Part shown: positions 35,821 to 45,477 of the stretch, one piece after another | How the letters are laid out: every line of letters begins with the position of its first letter | Numbering within the stretch: the stretch's first letter is position 1 | Assembly (NCBI GenBank): GCA_028564705.1 | Contig: JAPXFQ010002899.1 | Coordinates: forward strand, 186,001-250,000 | DNA: 64,000 bases | From: Apricaphanius iberus | Taxonomy: Eukaryota; Chordata; Actinopteri; Cyprinodontiformes; Aphaniidae | Reading direction: 5' to 3' | Position numbers and translations under genes: made by a program | Notes under the pieces: model-generated | What the model saw: only the letters and a program-made list of their open reading frames with translations | Databases searched by the model: none | What the model was told of the DNA's origin: nothing

Positions 35821-35844
35821 AAAATAGTAAGAGGAGATTTACCT

Positions 35845-36500
35845 CCAAATCCGAGACCATGGTCTTGAGCCGGAAAAGGGTAGAGTGCCTTTTCCGGGAC
35901 GGGGATGAGGTCCTTCCTCAAGTGGAGGAGTTTAGGTATCTGGGGGTCTTGTTCACGAATGAGGGAAAAATGGAGCGGGAGATCGATGGACGGATTGGTA
36001 AGGCGTCTGCAGTTATGCGGGCGCTGTACCGGTCTGTCGTAGTGAAGAGAGAGCTGAGCTGAAAGGCAAAGCTCTCAATTTACCGGTCGATCTACGTTCC
36101 TACCCTCATCTATGGTCACGAACTCTGGGTGGTGACTGAAAGAACAAAATTGCGGCCGCTGAAATGAGTTTCCTCCGTAGGGTGGCTGGGCTCTCCCTTA
36201 GAGATAGGGTGAGAAGCTCGGTCATCCGGAGGGGGCTCAGAGTAGAGCCGCTGCTCCTCCACATCGAGAGGAGCCAGTTGAGGTGGCTCGGGCATCTGGT
36301 GGGGATGCCTCCTGGATGCCTCCCTGGTGAGGTATTCTGGGCACGTCCCACCGGGAGGAGACCCAGGGGAAGACCCAGGACTCATGGAAGGATTATGTCT
36401 CCCAGCTGGCCTGGGAACGCCTTGGGATTCCTCCCGAGGAGCTAGCCCAAGTAGCCGGGGAGAGGGAAGTCTGGGTCTCTTTGCTGAAGATGATGGATGA
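35845..36500 (+). mobile_element. RTE-clade LINE tail (Rex3-like)
   Basis: The peptide reads VLSRKRVECLF, LPQVEEFRYLGVLFTNEGKM, EREIDGRIGKASAVMRALYR, stop/KAKLSIYRSIYVPTLIYGHE, LWVVTERTK, then in another frame MSFLRRVAGLSLRDRVRSSV, LLLHIERSQLRWLGHL and GRRPRGRPRT. It ends near GATGATGGATGAA, recalling the GATG tail of Rex3. An internal stop and frameshift make it dead. Only the end of ORF2 is present. Confidence 0.75.
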
Positions 36501-36509
36501 ATAATATAA

Positions 36510-37335
36510 AAATATTTTTACATATATGTGTGTTTTCTTTCAGATGTGATATATAAATGTAATCTGTGTAATAAAACTTATTGAATTTGGATTCCTTTCC
36601 TGATCCTCTCTATAAAACATGCAACAACATAGAACATGCGTATTGGGAGTAGCCTTACACAGAGCAGAAGAGTTCTAAAGTGAAAGACTAGAATGGCAGA
36701 GATTAATTTGGGTATCTCGAGGGGGCTCTGTTTTTCTGAAAAAGGCGAGTACTGTAGTAATTTTATTCATGTGTTTTTATGCCTCATTTTATTTCTCATA
36801 CCAGCTGAGACAATATGTGTTGAAATGTGTTGATGTAAATTTACTTGATCAGAAATCTGCTAGAGGTGGTTGTGTGTCCGAAGCAGTCCCAAGGGACTTT
36901 TTTTGTTGGGGTGGCGGGGGTCATTAAGAGAATAATAAAGCTGTGTTGGATTGACATTATTTTGTTGAGTGGTGGCTACATGCGTCTCTTTTCCCAGATC
37001 ACAACAACTTCTCCCATGTGCAGATGAGGAAACAAACGCCTGTGAAGGAGAAGCTGCTGCCCCTGTCATAGGTTTTGCTTTGAGGCATTAAGCAATGAAG
37101 GGATAAAGTACAAGAGTTGCTAGATTTATTTCTAAATCTTATCATCACAGATATTTGTAATCTAACACGACAAAGCAAGTTATAAAGGTAGCTTAAGCCA
37201 TTTTGTATCATTCCCATAGCTCAAATCAAATCCTTACTGTTCAGATTTCGCCTAATGAAGTTCTCCGGGTTTCCAGAGTTCAAATCTGGTCTCACACCTC
37301 CCCCTGTTGGAGAAAAGCTGTATGATTTTTGCATG
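36510..37335. other. intergenic, no gene seen
   Basis: No supported ORF or structured repeat. Confidence 0.45.
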
Positions 37336-37341
37336 GGCGCC

Positions 37342-37473
37342 GTCCTTCTTGTCCAGGTTGGAGTTGTAGACCAGTGAAACATTGGAGGGTGGACCGGCAG
37401 GTGATTTATAGAGGAGAGCTTGTAACATGAGGGCGGCCAGAGGAGTTTAAGGAGATTCTTGAGGAGATTTCTC
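37342..37473. repeat. 132-bp direct repeat, copy 1
   Basis: gtccttcttgtccaggttgg ... gaggagatttctc. Same length as 40089-40220 with one difference seen (gaccag against gatcag). Confidence 0.85.
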
Positions 37474-38149
37474 CAAACAGACGCAAAGAACGAGGAAGCA
37501 GTTTGTAGGAGTCCAAGAATTGAGCGTCAACAAGGAAAATGGTTTCTGTTGAGCAGAGACAGTAAAAGTAAAATGAGGAGCTCCAGGACCGTTAAATGCA
37601 GAGAAGAGGAGAGGCTGATTACCGTTGATATGAGCAGATCAATCTAGCGTCTGATTCAGGGAACCAGCTCCCCTCAAAGCTTCTCCTGATGAGCTTCAAT
37701 AAACTCCAGCTGTTAGGAAACACCTGCTGGTCACACCTTGGAATCACGAAGGAGAGACGCACACAAAGCATCCTGCGCACAGCTCTGTGGATATGACGGC
37801 TCATCCTTAGAGCGTCTCCAGGCTATATCCAGCTGTCATTGGCTAAGAGGTGGGGTACGCCCTGGAGAGGTCGCCGGTCCATCACAGATGAATTGTTATT
37901 GTCATCTTTCAAGTTCTGACCAATAGTAGCGGATAAATTCTTCTCTTTGGCTTTTCCAGTCAGGGATCGCCACAGTGAATCATCTGTCTCCAAGTAACTG
38001 TCAGTCTGAGGTTTTTGTTTTGTTTTTCAGTCTCAAATGGATTTGACTGAAGTGTAATGTAGAAAATAATTAAATGAAATGAAATAAAACCTGTTTTTAA
38101 AATAACCTCAGATACACTTGAAATGAGGTTTAATGAAAATAATAAAAAG

Positions 38150-38368
38150 AAAACGTAAGTTTTTGTTCTTTTTTTGTAAATAAACTCAAAGTTTTAAACT
38201 GAGGTTAAATAAAGCTAACCAATAAATAAATAAATAAATAAAAATAATGATAAAAATACATTAATTCAGATAGATTTGAACTAGGGTTTAAAATTAATAA
38301 TAATAATAAGGAAAAAAAATAATTTTCTTTTTTTAATAACTTCAGGCTGGATTGAAATGAGGTTAAAT

Positions 38369-38424
<56 letters not shown>

Positions 38425-38990
38425 TAATTTCCGATGGATTTGAACTATATATGAAAATAATAAAAATAAAACGTAAGTTTGTTTTTTTCCAAAATAAAAT
38501 CAGAAAGTTTTAAACAGAGATTAAATAAAGCTATCCAATAAATAAATAAATACATAAATAAATAAAAATAATAATAAAAAAACATTAATTAAGATAGATT
38601 TGAACTAGGGTATAAAGAAATAATAGTCAAAAAACAAAATTCATAATAATAAAGAAATCTAAATAAAAGTATTTTTTGAGGATTTTGAACGGAGGTTAAA
38701 TAATAATAATAATAATAACAATAATTTCCGATGGATTTGAACTATATTTGAAAATAATAAAAATAAAACGTAAGTTTGTTTTTTTCCAAAATAAAATCAG
38801 AAAGTTTTAAACTGAGATTAAATAAAGCTATCCAATAAATAAATAAATACATAAATAAATAAAAATAACAATAAAAAAACATTAATTAAGATTTTAACTA
38901 GGGTATAAAGAAATAATAATCAAAAAACAAAATCATAATAATAAAGAAATCTAAATAAAAGTATTTTTTGAGGATTTTGAACGGAGGTTA

Positions 38991-39037
<47 letters not shown>

Positions 39038-39250
39038 ATAAATTACGATGTATTTGGACTAGGATATGAAGAAATAATAATCAAAAAACAAATTTAATAA
39101 TAAAACCAGAAAAAAACTTAAAAATAAATTAAATCTGATGGATTTGAACTGGGGTATAAAGCAATAATAATAATAAAAAATAATAATAATCAAGAAATAA
39201 TCAAGTAAAAGTATATTTGAATAACCTTACACTGGATTTAACTGAGCTTA

Positions 39251-39311
<61 letters not shown>

Positions 39312-39477
39312 CCAGAAGAAAAAAAGTTTGTTTAAAAAATAAAATCAGATGGATTTGAACTGGGGTATGAAGAAATAATAATAAGAAAAACAAAATTATT
39401 AATAATTAAGATAAAATAAATGAATAAATAAATGTATTTTTAAAATAATATCAGGCTGGTTTGAACTGAGGTTAAAT

Positions 39478-39571
<94 letters not shown>

Positions 39572-39595
39572 CCAGAAAAAAATTAAATCAGATGG
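38150..39595. repeat. (AAT)n-rich compound tandem repeat
   Basis: Long AAT runs (e.g. 38370-38420, 38990-39040, 39250-39310, 39478-39569) alternate with a longer motif containing 'aaaacgtaagttt', 'aaaatcagaaagttttaaac' and 'gatggatttgaactgggg'. The 'acgtaagt' landmark recurs at 38153, 38471 and 38768, giving a higher-order period near 300 bp. Confidence 0.85.
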
Positions 39596-40088
39596 ATTTG
39601 AACTGGAAATGATGGCTTTTTCTGTTGCATGCTGGGAAATGTAGTGGGATTAGGTGGGAATTCGGTTTGTCCTCCTGGTTTTGTGCACCCAGCAGCAAAT
39701 CACGATATATTTTTAAGTTATCTTTTCTTTCAGCAATCTGGGAAAGACGTTGATCATCCAGTTATTGGTTGAGATATCGGGTAGAGCCTGGAAAGGTCAT
39801 CAGGCCATCACAAAGGTCATCTTTTTGGTTGACTTCTGACCAATAGCATGAGTGGAACGGAGGTAAATCTGCAGAGAGAAATGATTATTTTTGGTTCACA
39901 GCAAGAATCCAGGTCAGCGCTACAGGGGAGAGGTTAGTGGTTACTATCTGAAACTGAAATGTGTTGAGAATGTTTTGTAAAAGGAGTGGAGATGGTTTCT
40001 TACTGGGGATGGAGGAGCTGAGTGTATCCACAGATGCTGAGGTTGGCAGGAGATTGGTGAGCGGTGGAATTAGTGACCGTCTCTGTTT

Positions 40089-40220
40089 GTCCTTCTTGTC
40101 CAGGTTGGAGTTGTAGATCAGTGAAACATTGGAGGGTGGACCGGCAGGTGATTTATAGAGGAGAGCTTGTAACATGAGGGCGGCCAGAGGAGTTTAAGGA
40201 GATTCTTGAGGAGATTTCTC
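40089..40220. repeat. 132-bp direct repeat, copy 2
   Basis: Near-identical to 37342-37473, 2.75 kb away in the same orientation. On the minus strand it falls in an ORF (39885-40175) without a recognisable domain. Confidence 0.85.
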
Positions 40221-40783
40221 AAAAAAGTCAGATTCTTCTTTTTCTGGTTGGGGTTTGTATTAGAGCCTCAGACATATTCTAATTGGAGGTTTAATGAAAA
40301 ATGGTAGTTTAAAAAAAATAAAAAGTGGATTGCAAGGCACATGTAGATAAGTGGCATTCTGGGGGATGGGGAGGAAAGAGGCAGAACTTTGATTTTCCCT
40401 CAGAGCTTTTGTAGGATTTGTTTTTCTTTCGCTTATCTTTCTATCTTGTGATTGGTTGAGATTTTCTGGTACATAACTGAACGGTTGGCAGGCCGTCACA
40501 AAGGTAATCATTTATTTTAATAGTGTGTGGGACTTTAGGGGATGTAAGAAGGAGTAGGAAGGACTAAGGTTGTTTCTTAAAGCTTCATTTACTCTGCAGC
40601 CAACAGTTTTGTTTCTTCTAAATGCCCCTTCAGACCCAGGGGCAGATGGAGGTTAACAGCAATGACGTTTTATACAAATCACAACTACACTTACTGACCA
40701 AACGAACTGAATCACCAAGTCAGCAACCAATAGCAAATGTCCATTGGGGGTTTATTTTGTTCCACAGGCAGACCACTAATGCG

Positions 40784-40936
40784 CTCAAAAAAATTACTCA
40801 TTGGATTAACAGAATTTGAAATGATGGAAGTTTTTCCATCCAATAAATATTTTCTGGTTCAACCAATTTCAAATAAATTATATTTTCCAGATGGATGGAA
40901 TAAAATTCTGTTAATCCAGTGAGTAATTTTTTTGAG
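40784..40936. mobile_element. hairpin MITE
   Basis: Left ctcaaaaaaattactcattg, gattaacagaattt; right aaattctgttaatc, cagtgagtaatttttttgag: inverted arms of about 35 bp with one mismatch. 153 bp in all, no coding. It directly abuts the inverted-repeat element at 40938. Confidence 0.6.
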
Positions 40937-41331
40937 TGCGGGTGTCGAACTGAACGACATGCAAGAAACGGCTACATCTAGATTAACCACCAGAGGGCGT
41001 AAGTGATGGCAGCATGAGTCAAGCGATGGTGTCACAGGTAGTCACCGGTGTGTCCGGGAGTCAGTTGGAGCAGCAAGTGGAGGTCAGCAGACACGGAGCA
41101 TGACTTGTAGACGCATCGGCCAGCACCACCAGCAGGTGATGGAGTTTGATGGGGCTGTATTGCAGGTTTGTGTGAAGGAGGTTGTACAGATCCATTAACC
41201 AGGCTTATGGAGCAAACAGATGTCACAGTAAGCATTGATGGAACCAGACATCTTTGCACTGTGTGGCATTAGAGGCGTACAGATGTATGGTCCCAACATT
41301 GGACCACTGTAACAGCTGTACGACCCACATA

Positions 41332-42255
41332 TAGTGCCTATAAAAAGTATTCAACCCTTCTGGATTTTTTTACCCTTTGTTTTGATTTTATAGATCAATG
41401 TTAAGCAACCAAATAAACCTTAGTCAGCTTGGTTAGTAACTAGTTATAGGTGCTGAGTTACATGTACTTTAATACGTGTTTGGAAAAAATGTACTTTAAC
41501 AAGTATTCTTACAACGCTGTACTTTTTACTATTACTTTAGGCCTATTATGAAGTACAATGATTAATCTTAAGTAAAGTTTCTAGATACGCTACCTGCTGG
41601 ACGTAACTTAATTGAATGAAGAATAAACATATTTTGACCAGAAATGCATGAGATATAGAGACACACCCACAGTTAATGTGAAAGTGAGACCTCTTGTTTG
41701 GAAACAAACTTCATTGTTTTAAAGTTAATTTCTATCTGCTTAGCCTGATGTTCCATTTAGAGGTCAAGTGAAAATATAATAAATGCCATAAATTGTCATT
41801 GGAAGTACTTTACCCTGTTCTACACACACAGTACCTTCATTAAGTATTAATTATGTGTTTAAAAAACTATTTTTAAGAACTGCTTCTACTACTTTAAATT
41901 TGTTACTGTATAATCATGTTATTTAATTATGGTATATTTTCTCATTTCAGTCTACAAAATATCAGAATTTAACATAACTTTGTATTTTTTTGTCTGTCTC
42001 ACGACAACATTGTAAGATATTCAATTGAATGTTATGATTATTTATTCAGTAGTTGACTAGCATATTTATCCAATACATTTTTTATAATACTTTTACCTTT
42101 ATATGAGTGAAAGTATGTTCAAATAGTGTTACTCTTACAATTTCGGACCCTCTACCTAACAGTGCTGTGTAAAAACTGGTTTCTACAATAATATTATGTA
42201 ACATAAAATAAAAAGGGTAGAACTTCCAAGGGTTTGAACATTTTTATAGGCAGTA
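41332..42255. mobile_element. Tc1/mariner-type element nested in the inverted-repeat element
   Basis: Left TAGTGCCTATAAAAAGTATT, CAACCCTT; right reversed TACTGCCTATAAAAATGTTC, AAACCCTT; TA on both flanks. No transposase frame in the 924 bp, so non-autonomous. Confidence 0.65.
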
Positions 42256-42545
42256 TAGCACGCAGAGGCACAAAACAACCACAAAGGCTCATTGCCCAGC
42301 ATGAGGGCATACAGATGTCTAGCCTAAACAGGGTTCTTCTATGACATCTGTACACTCCACATGCCAGGCAATGGCACAAAAAGCCCTCCCAGAACTATTG
42401 GCATGTGGGGCATACAGATGTTTGGTTCCAACATCAGGCTAATGTTGGAATAATGACATCCATACACCACACATCAGACAATGGCACAAAACGCCCTCCG
42501 GTATTACTGCTTGGCATATTGGGCATACAATTGTACCGTTCCTAC
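42256..42545. repeat. palindromic minisatellite units
   Basis: Unit about 110-120 bp: 'ggcatgtggggcatacagat', 'ttggttccaacat', 'atgttggaa', 'gacatc.gtacac.ccacat', 'ccaggcaatggcacaaaa'. GGCATGTGGGGCATACAGAT and ACATC.GTACACCCCACATG are inverted, so each unit can fold into a hairpin. More units lie at 43000-43160 and 43540-43790. Confidence 0.65.
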
Positions 42546-43520
42546 TTTTAATGTATGGATCCTTGAATGGTTACAGTTTAAGAACCCCATTGAAAATGCA
42601 CTACAGTAAATTTACTTCTTACAGCATTTTTAAGAGCATGTGGAAAGCTTTGCCTACAAAGGCCAAAATATTTTTTGTATTTTTGGTTCCTTTAGTGGTT
42701 ATAGTATAGGCACCCCTCAAAAAATTATTAAGTGCTTGTGGAGAGCGTTGTCTACAAAGGCCTAGAAAATGTAAAATATTTTAGGTTCATTTAATGGCTA
42801 CATTATTGGTACCTTGTAAATGTTTGCCTCTCCATATGTGGAAAGCATTGCCTACAAAGGCAAAAAAAAATATTTTGGGTTCTTTTACTGGCTAAAGTAT
42901 AGGAACCCCTCAAATCTTTTCTTAGGTTTTGTGGAGAGCCTTTCCTACAAACTTTTTAATATTTTGATTTCAACGTCTTTTTGACATCACATGCCCATTA
43001 ACGGCACAAATGCCTCCCTAGTCTTACTGCCTGGCATCTGAGGCTTAGAGATGTCTGTAATATTTGTGTACTCCACATGCCAGGCAATGGCATATAAAAC
43101 GCCCTCTCAAGGTTATCGGCTGATGTGTTGGAAATACAGATCTACCATTACAACTTTTAAATATTTTGATTTCCTTTACTGGTTACAATATAGGTACCCC
43201 TCAAAATAAAATTAATGTCTTGTGAAGAGTTTTGCTTACAAAGGCCAAGAAATATTAAAAATTATTGGGATCCTTGACTGGCTACAGTATAGGTACCCCT
43301 CAAAATATTATTAATAGCTTGTGGAAATTCTGCCTACAAAGGCCATCAAACATTTAAGATGTTGGGGTTAATGTACTGGTTACAGTATAGGTACCCCTAA
43401 AAACAATTGAAACACTTGTGGAGAGGCTTTCCTGAATACAGTAGGTCTCAAAAGTGTTACCTATACTGGTTACAGTATACGTACCCGTCAAAACTTTTTT
43501 AATGTCTTGTGGAGAGCCTT
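42546..43520. repeat. ~100-bp satellite array, inner part
   Basis: Repeats 'cttgtggaaagc.ttgcctac', 'aaaggccaa', 'ttaatggctacagtataggt', 'acccctcaaaa'. 'tggctaca(g/t)' recurs near 42790, 42890, 43180, 43277, 43379 and 43470. It is interrupted by hairpin-type units near 43000-43160. Confidence 0.7.
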
Positions 43521-43539
43521 ACCTAGTGGAGAGGTTGGT

Positions 43540-43790
43540 TTGCATCATAGGTCTTCTGGGATAAATGCACACCCCACATGCCAGGCGATGACATTGATTA
43601 CCCTCCAGGATTATTGCTGGGCATGTGGGGCATACAGATGTTTGGTTCCAATATTGGGAAAATTTGACATCTGTAAACCCCACATGCAAGGTAATAACAT
43701 GAAACTAAACACACAACCAGAGTAAATACATGGTATGTGGGACATACAGATGTCTAGTTCCAGCTGCCACTGGGGCATCTGTATGCTTCA
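43540..43790. repeat. palindromic minisatellite units, second block
   Basis: 'gcacaccccacatgccaggc', 'gggcatgtggggcatacaga', 'tgtttggttccaatattggg', 'catctgtaaaccccacatgc'. Same unit as 42256-42545; it merges into the right arm. Confidence 0.6.
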
Positions 43791-44089
43791 CAAGCCAGGT
43801 AAATGGATCTCTACAATCCACCCTCTCTCAAACCCACAACTCAAGCCCTATCCAATTCCATCAAACGCTAGTAATGCTCTCCAATTAGCCTGCGAGTCAC
43901 ACTCTGTGTTTGCTGACCTTCACTTGCTGCTCTGACTGACTTTCGGACATTCTGGTAACAACCTGTGACACCATTGCTTCACTCATGATGCCACCACTCA
44001 TGCTCTCTGGGGCCTACTTCTGATGTAGCTGTCTCTTGCAAGTCAACATTTTTGACACCCGCCTTTCATCTGCCTGTGAATACGTCTTA

Positions 44090-44347
44090 AACCCGGTTCA
44101 CACTGTGGGATTTTAAGCCACCGCCAAGGTCTGCTTCATGTCACACTTTGCAAGTTCCAGAGAGGTGGAACACGGTACAGAACAAGATGTCAGTGAGTCA
44201 AACTGCACGCTCTAGCAGGATATAGCCAAGACGGCAGTGAAAAGACGTCATGTACACCGTCTCTGCTACCAAAGTTCCATACATGTAGCATCTTTTTTGC
44301 TCCACATGTTTTTGACGGTGGCAGGAATATTCAGTGTGAACCGGGCT
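44090..44347. mobile_element. Harbinger-like MITE
   Basis: Ends AACCCGGTTCACACTG and, reversed, AGCCCGGTTCACACTG (16 bp, one mismatch), flanked by TTA (44087-44089 and 44348-44350), the 3-bp TWA duplication typical of PIF/Harbinger. 258 bp. Confidence 0.75.
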
Positions 44348-44459
44348 TTATTCAGACACCTACTACTGGTTACTGACATGGTGAAAAATTTGTTGTCAGT
44401 AAGTGTAGCTGTGAATTAATTCATTTCCACCCGTGTTGCTATCAATCTCCTATTGCCTT

Positions 44460-45165
44460 CCTAGGTGCCCTTTGGAAGTATTTAAAGGGCTTGTGGAGAG
44501 CCTACCCACAAAAGGCCAGGAAAGTCGTAAATGTGTAGGGTTCCCTGACTGGGTAGAGTCTGGCTTGTAAAAATACGTGCCTATAAAGGCAAAGAAAAAT
44601 GTAAAGAGCTTTGGTACCATGACTGGCTACAGTGTGAGTACCCACGAAAAATTTCAGGGGCTTGTGCAAAGCCTGCCTAGGAAGGCAAAGAAAAAATGGA
44701 TATATTTGGTACCTTCACTGGCTACAGTCTGAGTACCCTTCAAAAATTGTTATAGGCTTGAGGAAAGCCTTGCCTACAAAGGCCTAGAACATTTTAGAGA
44801 TTTGTGCTTCCTGGACTGACTACAGAGTACAAATTGAAAATTTCTAGGGGCTTGTGGAAAGCCTTGCCTATAAAAGAAGCGAAAAAATTAACATATTTGG
44901 TACCATGACTGGCTACAGTCTCAGTACCCTAGAAAATTGTTAAAGGCTTGCGAAAAGCCTTGCCAATAAAGGCAAATAAAAAATTATGGTATTTGGTACC
45001 ATGACTGGCTACAGTCTGAGTACCCTATAAAATTGTTATAGGCTTGAGAAAAGCCTTGCCTACAAAGGCTTAGAAAATTATAAAGATTGTGGGGTCTATG
45101 ACTGGTTACAGTCTTGGTTTCCACTCAAAAAAATTGTTTTAGGTGTTGCGAAAAAACTTGCAAAC
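44460..45165. repeat. ~100-bp satellite array, outer part
   Basis: 'tggctacagt' or variants near 44540, 44624, 44720, 44818, 44920, 45006, 45103: period 84-102 bp. Unit: 'ggtacc.tgactggctacag', 'tctgagtaccct', 'aaaattgttataggcttg', 'ggaaagccttgcctacaaag'. The last unit overlaps the end of the unknown gene's final exon (stop 45139-45141). Confidence 0.75.
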
Positions 45166-45477
45166 TGAGCTCAAGAAACGCTTGATGATGTTTGGTTTCT
45201 TGGCTGGCTTTAATATTTTCTCTTTGCAACTGTAACAGAGTGCCTGCTCTGATCCACCTTCATCATTTTCCATTTTTGTAGGAATTCGCTCCTCAGATGT
45301 TGAGCTTGCCACATCAGTTACTTCTTCAAGTGACTGCTCTGGGGCTACCCTTTTATAACGCCCCTTTGAGTATTTTTTAACGAACTTCTGGAGCGCCACT
45401 TGAAAATGACGTTCCTGATTTTTCCCTATGGATATTGGAGCCGCTTGATCTCTGGACCCACGGTTGTATTCTTTGTC
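45139..45477 (-). CDS. unknown gene, exon 4 (terminal)
   Basis: Acceptor TCTGTTAG|GACAAAG; reads DKEYNRGSRDQAAPISIGKN, QERHFQVALQKFVKKYSKG, then an acidic stretch, CYSCKEK, and the basic end. QERHFQVALQKFV is a weak echo of the QVALKSLPV and VPVVLKLLPV starts of exons 2 and 3. The final codons lie in the first satellite unit. Confidence 0.6.
   Translation of the reverse strand, partial: DKEYNRGSRDQAAPISIGKNQERHFQVALQKFVKKYSKGRYKRVAPEQSLEEVTDVASSTSEERIPTKMENDEGGSEQALCYSCKEKILKPAKKPNIIKRFLSSVCKFFRNT

Larger units (their letters stand above)
40938..44062. mobile_element. large inverted-repeat element with internal satellites
   Basis: The left arm 40938-41222 and the right arm (43785-44062, reversed) match over about 280 bp at roughly three in four positions: GCGGGTGTC at the tips, then ATGGTGTCACAGGT, GTCCG, GTCAG, GAGCAGCAAGTG, AGGTCAGCA and GAT.GGATAGGG-like text. 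Between the arms lie hairpin-type units, a satellite and a nested mariner-like element. No transposase seen. Family unrecognised (foldback-like). Confidence 0.6.

Noticed and set aside
36106..36385. reverse ORFs of 81-89 residues at 36.1-36.4 kb
   Set aside because: Antisense shadows of the RTE LINE tail.
37342..40220. LTR retrotransposon bounded by the 132-bp direct repeats
   Set aside because: No TG..CA ends, no primer-binding site, no gag/pol text in between, only AAT-rich repeats.
42256..45165. CRISPR-like array
   Set aside because: Units are about 100-120 bp, diverged and without unique spacers, in eukaryotic DNA; this is a satellite.
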